From Brachionus plicatilis (Eukaryota; Rotifera; Eurotatoria; Ploima; Brachionidae): a stretch of DNA of 51,497 nucleotides. This document shows positions 35,079 to 44,745 of this stretch, one piece after another. The notes beneath the pieces were generated by a model. The model saw only the letters and a program-made list of their open reading frames with translations, had not been told where the DNA came from and did not search any database. The stretch spans positions 282,127 to 333,623 of the forward strand of contig QEOQ01000511.1 of the NCBI GenBank assembly GCA_010279815.1, given 5' to 3'. The position numbers and the translations under genes are program-made. Numbering within the stretch: the first letter of the stretch is position 1; every line of letters begins with the position of its first letter.

Positions 35079-36147
35079 TTCAAAAATTATTTTCTACAAT
35101 AATTTTTCTTCTAAAATTCTTTCCAACACAACAATCAAATTGTAAAAGTTATTTATTTTTGATTTTTAAATTATTTAAATTTAAATTTGAATCTAATAAT
35201 GACATTAACAATTTAAAGAAAAAAATGACTCATGTGATTTTCAGCATAAAACTTTCCAAAAAAATTTTTATTACAGTACAAATTAAAATTAAATTGTACT
35301 CATTTTGTATCTCGACTTTTCCTTACCCCATTGAAGAAGAATTGAGGAAAAGAAATGTACAAGTTAGTGTTAAATTTACTGTATTTAAAAAGCGAGATGA
35401 TTCATTGATGAAACACACATGACTCAGTACCTGATTGTATTTTATTAAGTCCCAAAAAATATATTACGTTTTAGTCAGTTTTATTAGAAAAATATAAATC
35501 TAATTTTTGGCGATCTATAAAATTTTATTTAATTATAAAAAAGAAATAGTAAGATTAATTTGAGAAAATTTAAGAAAAAAATTTACAAATTTAATTCTTT
35601 TAAGCTAATCGGGCTGATCTTTTAACAATAAAATCTTTATTTTTACTATATATTGAAAAACTCTATATATTCGTCCATCTAATTTAGTTAAATCTAAATT
35701 AATTGCTATTTTATTCTTGCTATTTCAATTGATGAAACAAAACCAAGTTGCTATTTTTTTGCTAATTTGATTATGCTTATTTAAAGACTGTTATTTTTCA
35801 TTGTATCTAAATAATAAGCTATCTAAATAAAGTGAATAAATATTGTTTTAGTATCTAATTATTTTATTTAAGTATCAACATTTTTTTTTATTGTATCTAT
35901 TTAAAAAAAAACGGAAGTAGAATTTTTTTGATATTATATTTTATTTAATGCTGCTTGATTTAGTCATAATTTTTTTGTTTAGTTTAGTTAAGTTTTTTTT
36001 TTAATAAACATAGTATTATATCATATGTCAAAGATCTTTATGACCGATTTAATTCACAACTTATCTTTATTTAATTTAAATTCTTTATGATTAATAACCT
36101 TTTTAAGTTACAACTACTGAATATAAATAGAAGTTGTAATTGATAAA
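35079..36147. other. A+T-rich DNA with possible remnant ORF and GTATCTAA repeats
   Basis: The frame 35066-35422 ends in a protein-like segment (STFPYPIEEELRKRNVQVSV) after a low-complexity start; unassigned. Between 35790 and 35910 the word TATCTAA(A/T) recurs about five times, which could be the subterminal repeat of yet another decayed element. No gene supported. Confidence 0.35.
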
Positions 36148-36156
36148 AAAAGAGAG

Positions 36157-37341
36157 GGATATGACCGCGGAAACCTAGTTATAGGTGCACGTAGCCAAGA
36201 AAAGGAGCCCTACTTATAGGTGCAGGTAGCCAATAATGTCTAGGTAAACCTAGTTTTTTTATTTTTTTTAAACAGAATTAAAGGAAAAAGACAAATTTAT
36301 ATGTATAATATAGACTTTTATTTGGAAAAAAACTAATAAGAACATATTTAAGATATTAAAATTAAGAACATGGATTACAAAACCATTTATCCAGTTTATT
36401 GGCTTTAAATTTAGAAATACCAATACATTTGAAATGACTCCATTTATAACAGTAATCACATGCTATACTATCATGATTTTCATCAACAATTAGACACTTA
36501 CATTTTTCATAAAACCAGTTTGTATCAATTGAATGAATAACACTTCTAAGAATTTCGAGTCCATCTTCATCAAAATAATCCAAAAATTGAAAACATGAAT
36601 CCCGTAAATCATTATATAACAGTATTGATCGTTTTGGAATCTTATTACCATCTAATAAAATCATTGATTCTAAACATTTTCTTTTTTTTGCCATTTTTAA
36701 CTTGGTAGTTTTCTTATTGATTAAAATCATCTCCAATAGTTCTGCAAATTTTATTATCTGACTTTGTGATTGTTGTTCAAGAATTTCTGATTCATTATCT
36801 TTTGGTGTAGTAGCTTCGCTGTCTTGTTTTTTTTTGTTTCTTTGATACTTTAACATCAAACTGAGTACGTTGCTTTGTTTTTCTTGTGGCACCAACTTTT
36901 GGTGCCTTTAGTATTAATCGTCAATTGTCTCTTCTTCGTTTTCACTACTTTCATTATTATTTGTTTATTATTATTCATTATTATTAGACATTTTAAGATT
37001 GATTAAGATACAGGAAGCAGAGCTTTATATATGCGAGTAACGAGTCGTTATTTTATAACAAATGTGTTGAAACATTGATGAGCTTTGTTCAAAAAGGGTA
37101 GACATAAGAATTAAAATAGTAAAGCATATAATAGTTTGTTAAGACATTTTATTTCAAAATAAGTACTCATAAATTATATAAATTCATAGAACAAATGATC
37201 AATTAAGAAAAAAAGATATATTAATAAAATTGAATATAGGTGCACCTAGCCAAATCTATTTATAGGCTTGATAAAATTTGTTGTCTAGGTAGTCTGAGTT
37301 ATAGGTTTAAAATTGATGGCTAGATGCCCCGAGTCTCACTC
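36157..37341 (-). mobile_element. MULE-like element carrying a PHD-finger gene, 9-bp TSD
   Basis: Flanked by an exact 9-bp repeat AAAAGAGAG (36148-36156 and 37342-37350). Terminal inverted repeats are poor, with GACCGCGGAAACCTAG at the left and, on the complement of the right, GACTCGGGGCATCTAG. A direct subterminal motif TATAGGTGCA(C/G)(G/C)TAGCCAA occurs three times (36179-36198, 36214-36233, 37234-37253), and TGTCTAGGTA is present near both ends. The interior encodes the PHD-finger pseudogene below. No transposase core is present, so this is a non-autonomous element, with a possibly captured cargo. Confidence 0.8.
36362..36991 (-). pseudogene. PHD-finger protein inside the 36157-37341 element
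   Basis: Possible start ATG at 36991 (MSNNNE), soon followed by stops. An acidic stretch NNNESSENEEETIDD and a basic block APKVGATRKTKQRTQFDVKV lie in shifted frames. From about 36893 one frame is open to the stop at 36362. It ends in a C4HC3 PHD zinc finger (CKCLIVDENHDSIACDYCYK, then WSHFKCIGISK and WFCNPC). PHD fingers read histone tails or act as protein-binding modules. A TATA-like box (GCATATATAAAGC, minus strand, about 37033-37045) lies about 45 bp upstream of the ATG, so the element seems to have carried its own promoter. Frame breaks in A-runs make it probably non-functional; an intron cannot be excluded. Confidence 0.72.
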
Positions 37342-37917
37342 AAAAGAGAGAGCTTTTTAACTTTATATTTTTGCTTTTTACTTAAAATTTAAAATAAATG
37401 TGATATGACACGCAGTCATAGAACATTCTAAAATATTTTAATTATTTAAACATGTTCTCATGGAACAATCTTAAATGTTTTTAATTATTTAAGTTAAATA
37501 ATATGTTATCTGTTTTTCAGTTATTTTATATTATTTATGAATTTTAATATTCTATTACTTAGCTTTTAATGCTGAGTTTCTTAAAGTTATCACTTGATTA
37601 TATTAGAGTTATATTAATTAAGGAGAATTATTATAAATAGTCTCTACATTTTTATTGATATATATAATAAAGAAAATATCAAACAACGATCCACTTTAAC
37701 TATCCTCCAGCCTCGCATAAGCGTTTATTAAACACGATTTTGTTCTTTGTGTTCTCTTTATCTCCTCTGAAGTTAATCGAAGATATTAAGGCCAAATTTA
37801 CGGCACTAAATTTCTACTTCACCAAATTTATTAATTATTTTAAACCAAAAAAATATTTATTTCAACCAAAATAATATTTATTTCAACCAAAATAATAGTT
37901 TTTATCACCAATAATAA

Positions 37918-38341
37918 TTATTGAACTATCAAGGCTTGTTTTGCCTTTGCAGAACTTCTAGGTTTTCCTTTTTCGCCGATAGGAATATTTTTGCTGATAA
38001 TGGTATTTCACATCCAGGAATATTTAGAATTTTTGATATGCCAATCAAGTGCTTGCAGATGTTATTCTTGATGTACCATCTACATGAACCATCCATTATA
38101 CCAGCATTATATGGTATAATGTTTTCTTTGTTTTCTTCAATTGCCTATTTTATTGAGATCTTCCAAAGCTTCATCAAATAATTGATAATTGTTGTATACT
38201 TGACCTTTGCTTCTTTTCCCTTTTCTGTGCAATGTTTCAGATTCAATATCCGAATTATCTATATAATCTAGTATCTTGATAATCTAGTACGTTTTCACTT
38301 GATGACGATACTGTGTTATCTTGAATTACTGCTGTTGCCAT
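37918..38341 (-). pseudogene. Truncated MULE protein: N-terminus fused to SWIM-finger C-terminus
   Basis: ATG at 38341 (MATAVIQDNTVSSSSENVLD) begins an acidic N-terminus. A 16-bp local duplication then shifts the frame (DNSDIESETLHRKGKRSKGQ follows in another frame). The C-terminal part reads GIMDGSCRWYIKNNICKHLI then ISKILNIPGCEIP and NIPIGEKGKPR, i.e. a degraded SWIM zinc finger with the usual basic tail. The DDE catalytic core is absent. Non-functional. The TAA at 37918-37920 closes the frame. Confidence 0.7.
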
Positions 38342-38397
38342 CGTATCGATTGAGTTTCAATTGATTTTTAAAGGATTTGCGGTAAATAACATTATTT

Positions 38398-39060
38398 ATT
38401 TATTTGTTTTCTGTACCGAGCTAGAGCTCCTTCAGAATAAGTTAAAAAATAAAATAAAAATGAAATAAAATAAAAATAAAATTAAAGTTAATAAAATGAG
38501 ATAAAAAAAAAGAATCGAAATAAAGTAAATAAGCTAAAAAAATGAAAGTTGAAAAGACTTCGTCTACCAGTATATTAAAATTTAACTTAGAATCAAATTT
38601 AATACCAAGAAATTTGATTTCTTTTTGGCTCACTATTCTGTTTCCATAAAATTTTAAGTTTAGATTATCACTCTCTTTTTTGTACCTGGAAAAGACTACT
38701 GAACACGACTTTTCAACTGATATCTTCATTTTCCATTTAATAAGCCATTGTTCTAGTTCGTTGAGGTATTTATTAATCTTATTTTCTAGGTTCCTCTTTT
38801 TGTTATAATTGAAGAATGTAATTAGATCATCTGGGAAAAGCAGAGAGTATTCATTATTTGTTTTGTTTCTTTTGGGGATGTCATTAATATATATACTAAA
38901 TAAAAGAGGACTAGTTACTGAGCCTTGAGGAACACCTGCAGTTATTTGATATGGTCATTCACATTTCCCTTAAATGTCCTAGAGTCTAAAAAGGATCTAA
39001 TTCAGTTAGTCAAGTAATGAGGTGGATTATGAAAAATACTATTTAAAATATTTTTGGGGA
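38398..39060 (-). mobile_element. LINE reverse-transcriptase fragment nested in MULE
   Basis: Read on the minus strand from 39060: IRSFLDSRTFKGNVNDHI, GVPQGSVTSPLLFSIYINDI, then the catalytic-site region LLFPDDLITFFN, then LEQWLIKWKMKISVEKSCSV and KEIKFLGIKFDSKLNF. These are RT palm motifs of the CR1/Jockey type, with the [FY]ADD box changed to FPDD. The 3' end is GGAGCTCTAGCTCGGTACAG plus an ATAA tail (38435-38398). 5'-truncated and inactive. Confidence 0.87.
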
Positions 39061-39315
39061 ATAAAAAAATGAATTGGTGAAGCATAAATTAATTTGGTTA
39101 AATTAATATTAATTTGTCTAAGAAACCTATTTTGAATTGGTGGTTTTGATTTGCACAGGTAATTGTGATTTTTTGGTGTCAATTAAGAATAAATTTGCGG
39201 CAAAATACACGAATTAGGTGTTAAATTTTGGTAATCGAGTTTCGCCTTAGATTATATTTTTTTGGTGAATAAGAAAAATATTATTGGTGAACGATAATTG
39301 TATGCCCAAATTTAC

Positions 39316-39852
39316 TAGACTAACATGCATTACAAAATCATTAAATAGAAAAGAGGATAGGACTAGTGTAATGACAAGAGCTGACTGCAGACTTGTTTGT
39401 CATCAATTAGCCGACTAACAACACTGCACTTAAAAAACTCCCAACTCTGAATTAATTGATAAGGCCGAGTAAATTAAAAGCAACAAATATTGAACAATAA
39501 TCCTTAAAAAAAAAACATCTAAAATAAACAACTAGCATTTTGTTGGGCTTAGCTAATTTAAAAATTGAATTAAATTATTTTTTGCTCTGCGAATGTTGAT
39601 CATTTTTATTTGACTTTAAAAGGCTTTGGATAACAACAAAATCAAAAGCTTAGAAGCCCGCCTGCTATGCATACTTGCTCAATTGGGCCTAATCCAAATT
39701 GAATTTGCTTTCTTCTCTCTAGCTCTCCTCTGTCCGCCACTCCAACACAATCTGTCTTAACAACGACATAAAAAAAAAATATTTTTAAAATTGTTTAGAG
39801 CCTATTAATTTCTAAGCGCAAGCTAATGTTTATCGATCGATATTAGTCTGCA
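39316..39852. other. Upstream region of the 530-aa gene
   Basis: No gene. Composition becomes more balanced towards 39640-39750 (AAGCCCGCCTGCTATGCATAC), as expected near a promoter. TTATCGATCGATATTAG just before the acceptor contains the palindrome ATCGATCGAT. No clear TATA box at a fitting distance. Confidence 0.35.
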
Positions 39853-39866
39853 GTTCAACCCATGCC

Positions 39867-41459
39867 ATGGCGATAAACGACCACTATAAAATGGTTAACA
39901 GTCACACATTTGTCTCGAACAAGTCCAGAATTCCCATCAAAGTCTACCAGCTGAACAAATCGCACAAGATTGCGCCACTCTCCACTTTCAAGTCCAGCAG
40001 CACTTTTAATGTGACCAAAATTCCCAAGTTGACCAAAATGAGCGACAAAGCTGACCCCAGCACTTTGTCCACCAACACGTTTAACGTGTGCGACAAGCTG
40101 CTCAAACAGCGCAGACAATTCAAGCGCGCCATGTCCTTCAACACCGAGAGCAATGTTTCTTCTTTGTCCGAAAAGTCGCAGCTCACCTCATCGTCTCATT
40201 CTGTTCGCTCGGCGGCTTCTGGCGAGCGGATTGCCCAGGACCTCATCAGATACATCAAGAAAAAGCTCAGGGAGATGGAAAAAAGGCCGTCTATGGACGA
40301 GCTCGGCGAGCTGTTGGCCGAGGAGGCCAGGACTATTGGTCACAAAAAAGTCACCTTGCACACGCTTGACGCAATCCGAGCCAAGCACAACTCAAAGTCA
40401 CAGTCTAATTCTCAGCTATCGCACGCCAAGATCAGGACTAGGCCCGAGTCCAAGCACAAACACACACTAGAGCTCTACTTCACTAATTTAAAGCAGATCG
40501 AGCAATTGTTCAAATCAGCACAAAGGGAACTATTCGATAAGGCAATGGCCTCCACGAGCACCGATCAAACAAATAGGCACAAACAAAAACTAAAAGATTT
40601 TATAGAAAAATTCAATCTGTTGATAAACGACAAAGACTCGGGCAACATAGGCCTGCTTTCGCCCGAGTCCTACACATTCTCCAAGCAGGACACGTACAAA
40701 AATGGCGAATTTGTGCTCAGACTGGTCACCGACTTGGTCTTCAAATTCCGACTGTGCATAAAGCTGTACGCCAAAATAGTGAGCGAGAGTGTCAAGGCCA
40801 AACTGCCGCTCATCCACAAAAAAGACGACTTGGCCACCAACAAGGCTACCATTATCCAAAATTCAATTGAGAACTTCAACGAGAGCTTTATCAAGGAGAC
40901 CGACTGCAGTTCTTTGGTGTCCGATGACGAGCAGGTCCACTCACCGCCTGCCTCCACTGCAGAGCCGAGCGAAAGCTGCAAAAAACTAAGGAAAAAAATC
41001 CACTTTGTCAACGAGGACCTCAACGATTTGAACATGTACTTGGACAGCTTGAATTCGCGGGCCGAGCGCTGCGCCAGGCTTGAAGAGCAGCTCAGGTCCG
41101 CGAAAGAAATGATCAAAAAGACAGAGGCCAGCTTGAGGATGTGTGAGCAGACAGAGGTTAGGCGGCACATGGAAAAGCAGCTTGATTTTTTAAGGCACAA
41201 ATTTAAGATTAGTCTACAGGACTACAGCATCGAGAAGATATGTGCGCCTGAGATCTACACGGCAATATCGGACACAGAGTTCAAAATTTTCAAGCTAAAT
41301 GCGTATCTCAGAGATTTGAACATGAATTTGTTTTATGTTGAGTCTAAGATGAGTTTGGTCAAGAAAAAGGAGGCCAGAAGTCAGCCCAAACAGCCGCTTC
41401 CAAGGCATCTGCCCCCACTGTATCAATTTAAAGAATTAGCTGTCAAACAATTAAATTAG
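39867..41459 (+). CDS. Orphan coiled-coil protein, 530 aa, single exon
   Basis: I do not recognise a family. One uninterrupted frame from ATG 39867 (MAINDHYKMVNSHTFVSNKS) to TAG 41457-41459, with balanced codon use unlike the A+T-rich flanks. The N-terminal ~120 residues are Ser/Thr/Lys-rich and probably disordered. The segment 120-160 is charged (DLIRYIKKKLREMEKRPSMD). Helical stretches occur at about 200-330. The 375-450 region has strong coiled-coil character (NEDLNDLNMYLDSLNSRAER, LEEQLRSAKEMIKKTEASLR), and a basic Pro-rich tail ends it. A cytoskeletal or scaffolding role is a guess from the coiled coil. An acceptor (AGTCTGCAG) ends at 39853, 13 nt before the ATG. A tiny overlapping upstream ORF, MPWR-stop, starts at 39862 in another frame and could lower translation. 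Confidence 0.85.
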   Translation: MAINDHYKMVNSHTFVSNKSRIPIKVYQLNKSHKIAPLSTFKSSSTFNVTKIPKLTKMSDKADPSTLSTNTFNVCDKLLKQRRQFKRAMSFNTESNVSSLSEKSQLTSSSHSVRSAASGERIAQDLIRYIKKKLREMEKRPSMDELGELLAEEARTIGHKKVTLHTLDAIRAKHNSKSQSNSQLSHAKIRTRPESKHKHTLELYFTNLKQIEQLFKSAQRELFDKAMASTSTDQTNRHKQKLKDFIEKFNLLINDKDSGNIGLLSPESYTFSKQDTYKNGEFVLRLVTDLVFKFRLCIKLYAKIVSESVKAKLPLIHKKDDLATNKATIIQNSIENFNESFIKETDCSSLVSDDEQVHSPPASTAEPSESCKKLRKKIHFVNEDLNDLNMYLDSLNSRAERCARLEEQLRSAKEMIKKTEASLRMCEQTEVRRHMEKQLDFLRHKFKISLQDYSIEKICAPEIYTAISDTEFKIFKLNAYLRDLNMNLFYVESKMSLVKKKEARSQPKQPLPRHLPPLYQFKELAVKQLN

Positions 41460-41722
41460 TTTTTTTTTTTTTTCTTTTTTTTTTTTTTTATTGAGCTCAA
41501 ATTAGAAAAGATAAGGCTGGTGCACATTTTTATTCTCCAATTAGTCTGGCACTCGAACTTCTTTATTCTTCAGGCAAAAGAAGAAATTTGAGAATAAAAA
41601 AATTTAATCTCTTTCTTATCTTTGTTCTTCTTTTTTTGTTTTTCTCTAAATAAAATATTAATATTTGCAGCATATTTTAATTTTTGTTTGTTTGACTCCA
41701 TAACAAAATCATTAGTGTTGCT

Positions 41723-42456
41723 CAGAGTTGTTTAAAAGTCACAAGTCTTGACTTTGACTTGTTGGAAAAAATTTAAAAAGTACAAGTATTTAAATATTGA
41801 ATATGATCCAGATGTTAATTTAAAGACGTTTTGGCAACGAAACAAATCAATTTTCCCCGATTTATATATTTTGGTTTTAAAATATTTATCAATTCCAGCA
41901 TCATCAGGTCCAATTGAGCGAACATTTTCATATGCTGGCTATATAAACAGACCACATAGATCAAGAATCACAGTAAAAAATTTAGAAAATACAACACTTT
42001 TGCGGTGTAATTTTGATCTTTTAAAGATTTAATTTAAAACTAAATATTTTTTAAATAAAAGTTATCTTTAAGTTAAATAAAAAATTCCTAAAATTCTTAA
42101 TTACTTTATTTTAATAAAATATATGAAATGAATTAAGTATATGAAATGAAAATATTTTTTATTTAATAATATTTTTTAATCAATAATTAATTTCTTTAAA
42201 TAAATTAATAATAACTTTTAAAGTACAAAGTCAATACTTGTACTTTTTAAATTTTTTCCAACAAGTCAAAGTCAAGACTTGTACTTTTTAAATTTTTTCC
42301 AACAAGTCAAATTCAAGACTTGTACTTTTTAAATTTTTTCCAACAAGTCAAATTCAAGACTTGTAATTTTAAAATTTTTAAAGTCAAAGTCAAGACTTTG
42401 ACTTTGACTTTTAATGACTTTTTGAGACTTTTTATTGTGACTTTTGTACAAGTCTG
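41723..42456 (+). mobile_element. hAT element, internally deleted, 8-bp TSD
   Basis: Exact 8-bp target duplication GTGTTGCT at 41715-41722 and 42457-42464. Terminal inverted repeats CAGAGTTGTTTAAAAGTC (left) and CAGACTTGTACAAAAGTC (right, complement) match at 15 of 18. The right part carries a 41-bp subterminal repeat three times (GTACTTTTTAAATTTTTTCC at 42240, 42281, 42322), present inverted once near the left end (41759-41786). The interior keeps only the 3' end of the transposase gene. Terminal repeats are shared with the MITE at 7058, defining one family. Confidence 0.93.
41748..42032 (+). pseudogene. hAT transposase C-terminal dimerisation domain
   Basis: The frame (no ATG of its own) encodes LKTFWQRNKSIFPDLYILVL, YLSIPASSGPIERTFSYAG and NRPHRSRITVKNLENTTLLR. 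This is the hAT C-terminal dimerisation block with the conserved 'S...ER.FS..G' and 'R..l..n.l..l..l' patterns. RNase-H-like catalytic residues upstream are deleted. The domain itself has no internal stop, so the insertion or deletion is not very old. Confidence 0.88.
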
Positions 42457-42624
42457 GTGTTGCTACAAAAATAAAAAATGATATTATGCTTATTTTTTGA
42501 GATACAAAATTTATGTTATTGATATAATATTTTTTTACTCTAATATACCAAAAATAAACAAATGAAAAAAATATAAAAAAAAATAATCAATCAATTAATT
42601 AAATAAAATAATTATTTTTTGGCT

Positions 42625-43163
42625 CTTTTGTTCATGTTAATTGATTGATCTTCGACTCTTTTTTAGGCTGTCGACCTCTATCGCGTTTAGTTGATAAATT
42701 ATAGTAGATTTCTTGTAAAATAGGTTCAACCGGTTGCTCAACAACGAGATTCTCAACATCACCATTAATAACCATATTATCTTCTTGAATTATTTCTTCA
42801 TTGCTTTAATTACTGTCATTTTCAACAACTAATAAATCATCATCATCGTATTCGAATAAATTGTCAATAGTCTCAATTTCTTGCATATTTAGCGCTTTGT
42901 TGGTCTCTGCCGGTCTCTCTTTTTTCTATTTTGACCTATAGGAACATCTTTAGCATTTGGATGCCAAGCAAGACCTTTATCACGACAGGCATTAGATATC
43001 ACATGTTTACAAATATATTTTTTTTTCCAGTGTGGACAAGTACAAGAACTTATTTTCCAATCTTCAAGATCCATAAATATTGTCCATATTTGTGTAACAG
43101 ATCTGAGCCACTTGTCTTAATTAGTTACTGTAGTTGAATTGAAAAATTTCTTATAATTCTTTA
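42625..43163 (-). pseudogene. MULE transposase C-terminal part with SWIM finger, split by a mariner
   Basis: Minus strand: WLRSVTQIWTIF, then MDLEDWKISSCTCPHWKKKY and ICKHVISNACRDKGLAWHPN, a complete SWIM finger (CxCx..CxH). It is followed by AKDVPIGQNRKKRDRQRPTK, a frame change, then acidic and basic tails (ETIDNLFEYDDDDLLVVEN; KRDRGRQPKK). The gene continues across the mariner at 44442-44550 (PSRSSTKKKLDKED); joining at the TA keeps the frame into KEL[stop]EIFQF. Damage also includes a stop and frameshift before DKWLRS. SWIM domains bind DNA or protein at the transposase C-terminus. Confidence 0.8.
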
Positions 43164-43165
43164 TA

Positions 43166-44439
43166 ACGGGAGACAACTTAAAATCGAGACGAACTTTAAG
43201 TATGATTTTCAATGCTATTTTAATTTTTTTTTAAATCTCTTTCCATATTTTTGTAGTAAATTTAATTTTAAATACGATAAAAAAAAATTATTCAATTTGA
43301 ATTAAAAATGACCAAAATAAATTCATCTAAAGTAGAGGCCTTAAGAATTGGCGTGTACGCGTTTTTTAACGAAAATAGATCACTTGTAAAGATATTCACT
43401 GTGAGGCATTTTATGGCAGAAAAAAATCCAAGGAATACTGTTTACCAAATTTTAAAACTTATTGAATATTTTTCATCAGAAAGGAAGCAATGATCTGATT
43501 AAACACCGAAAAAAATGACTAAAGTACAACTCAACAAGCCTAAAAAAGGCTTTTGATCACAAAGACAACATCAGACAGCGTAAAGCAGCCAAAAAGTTTG
43601 TTATAAGCCAGCAAATGGTCTCAAAATAGTTGAAAAAGCTTCAAATAACACCTTGAAATAAGGTAAAAATCCCTGACCGAACCGAAACGCAAAAAAAAGT
43701 AGCTAGAGTTAAATGTAGAATCCAAATATTTCCTGGATTTTAGACGATGAATCCTATTTCACTCTCAGTCTTGGTATAATCAATAGAAATGATATATTTT
43801 ACTCAAATAACATTGCTGCAACACCAGCAAGTACAAAATATACCCCAGTTAAGAAATTTGAGCAGAAATTACTTGTTTGTTTGGTCATTTCTGAAAGGGA
43901 TATTAAGACTTTATAAAGCCTTTATAAATATCTATTTAGACTTTATAAAGCGTGGAGTCATTCCGTTTATTAAAAAGCATCATTCAGACGGCAACTATAA
44001 GTTATGGCCCGACTTGGCGAGCTCTCATTATGCCAATACGGTGTTCAACTATTTGATTGACCAAAATATCAAATTTGTGCAAAAATGCGAAAACCCTGCA
44101 AATGTGCCAGAAGTACGACCAATTGAAGATTTTTGGTCCATTTTAAAGGGGAAAGTGTATGAGAATGGCTGGAGAGCAAAAAACTTAGATGAACTAAGGA
44201 ATAAAATACGACTTTGTACAGAAATATGGACCAAAATCTCGTACAGGACCTTTTGGCCATTTCTTCCAAACGACTCAATAATATTCGAAAAAATGGACTT
44301 TTTGAAAAAAGATAAATAAAAGCATAAATAAAAACTAGAATAAAAATGCTGTATTCTCTCAAAATTTCGTTTTACTTTGATAAATATTTAAGGAGTTATG
44401 ACCTTTTAAAGTTCGTCTCGATTTTATGTTGTCACCCGT
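43166..44439 (+). mobile_element. Tc1/mariner element, DD37E type, complete ends
   Basis: Flanked by TA (43164-43165, 44440-44441). Inverted repeats open ACGGGAGACAACTTAAAATC (left) and ACGGGTGACAACATAAAATC (right, complement), and stay matched through CGAGACGAACTTTAA. Full length is 1274 bp. It contains a transposase gene ruined by stops and frameshifts. It sits inside a MULE coding frame (see 42625-43163), so it inserted later than that element. Confidence 0.93.
43308..44319 (+). pseudogene. Tc1/mariner transposase pseudogene
   Basis: Starts MTKINSSKVEALRIGVYAFF (helix-turn-helix region). The middle is broken by several stops. Near 43735 ILDDESYF gives the first catalytic Asp. From about 43915 the frame is open: FIKRGVIPFIKKHHSDGNYK, then WPDLASSHYANT (second Asp) and VPEVRPIEDFWSILKGKVY (catalytic Glu). 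Counting from the Asp of PDLASS to the Glu of RPIE leaves 37 residues, the DD37E spacing. Cut-and-paste transposase, not functional here. Confidence 0.88.
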
Positions 44440-44745
44440 TATCTTCCTTGTCCAGTTTCTTTTTTGTAGATGAACGTGATGGAATATAATAAATTGAAAA
44501 AAGTTTTTTTTCGAAATTTCGACATATTGATGGACTTAATGCCAATGCCAAGCTTTTGTCCAAATTTTTAGGTTTGGCTCAACTGAAACTTTGAAAATCT
44601 TAGGACCAGCGTTTTTATAAACTAAAAAATAATTTTAGATATCAGTATAATTAATTTTTCTATCTTATACATCTTTTTTATTCTATGGACGATAATTAGT
44701 ACACTAAAAAAAATAATTATTGCTTTATTTTAAAATGTTAGGATT

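Larger units (their letters stand above)
37802..39306 (-). mobile_element. MULE deletion derivative with nested LINE, 9-bp TSD
   Basis: Flanked by CAAATTTAC at 37793-37801 and 39307-39315. Both ends open GGCA and contain TTCACCAA, followed by arrays of ACCAA words (TTTCAACCAAAATAATA repeated at the left; TTGGTGAA/TTGGTT words at the right). The interior holds a short MULE-type coding remnant (37918-38341) and a LINE fragment (about 38398-39060) inserted in the same orientation. Size without the LINE is about 0.85 kb, so the transposase core had been deleted. Confidence 0.82.

Noticed and set aside
35066..35422. 118-codon frame as a gene
   Set aside because: Mostly low-complexity; only the last ~35 residues are protein-like and no family or start context supports it.
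37399..37733. Possible solo LTR (TGTGATATGACACGC ... TTATTAAACA)
   Set aside because: It has an LTR-like start, a TATAAATA and an AATAAA, but I found no matching target duplication, no primer-binding site and no retroviral-type coding sequence nearby.
40088..41200. Alternative frames within the 530-aa gene
   Set aside because: Shorter overlapping frames on both strands explained by the long balanced-composition ORF.
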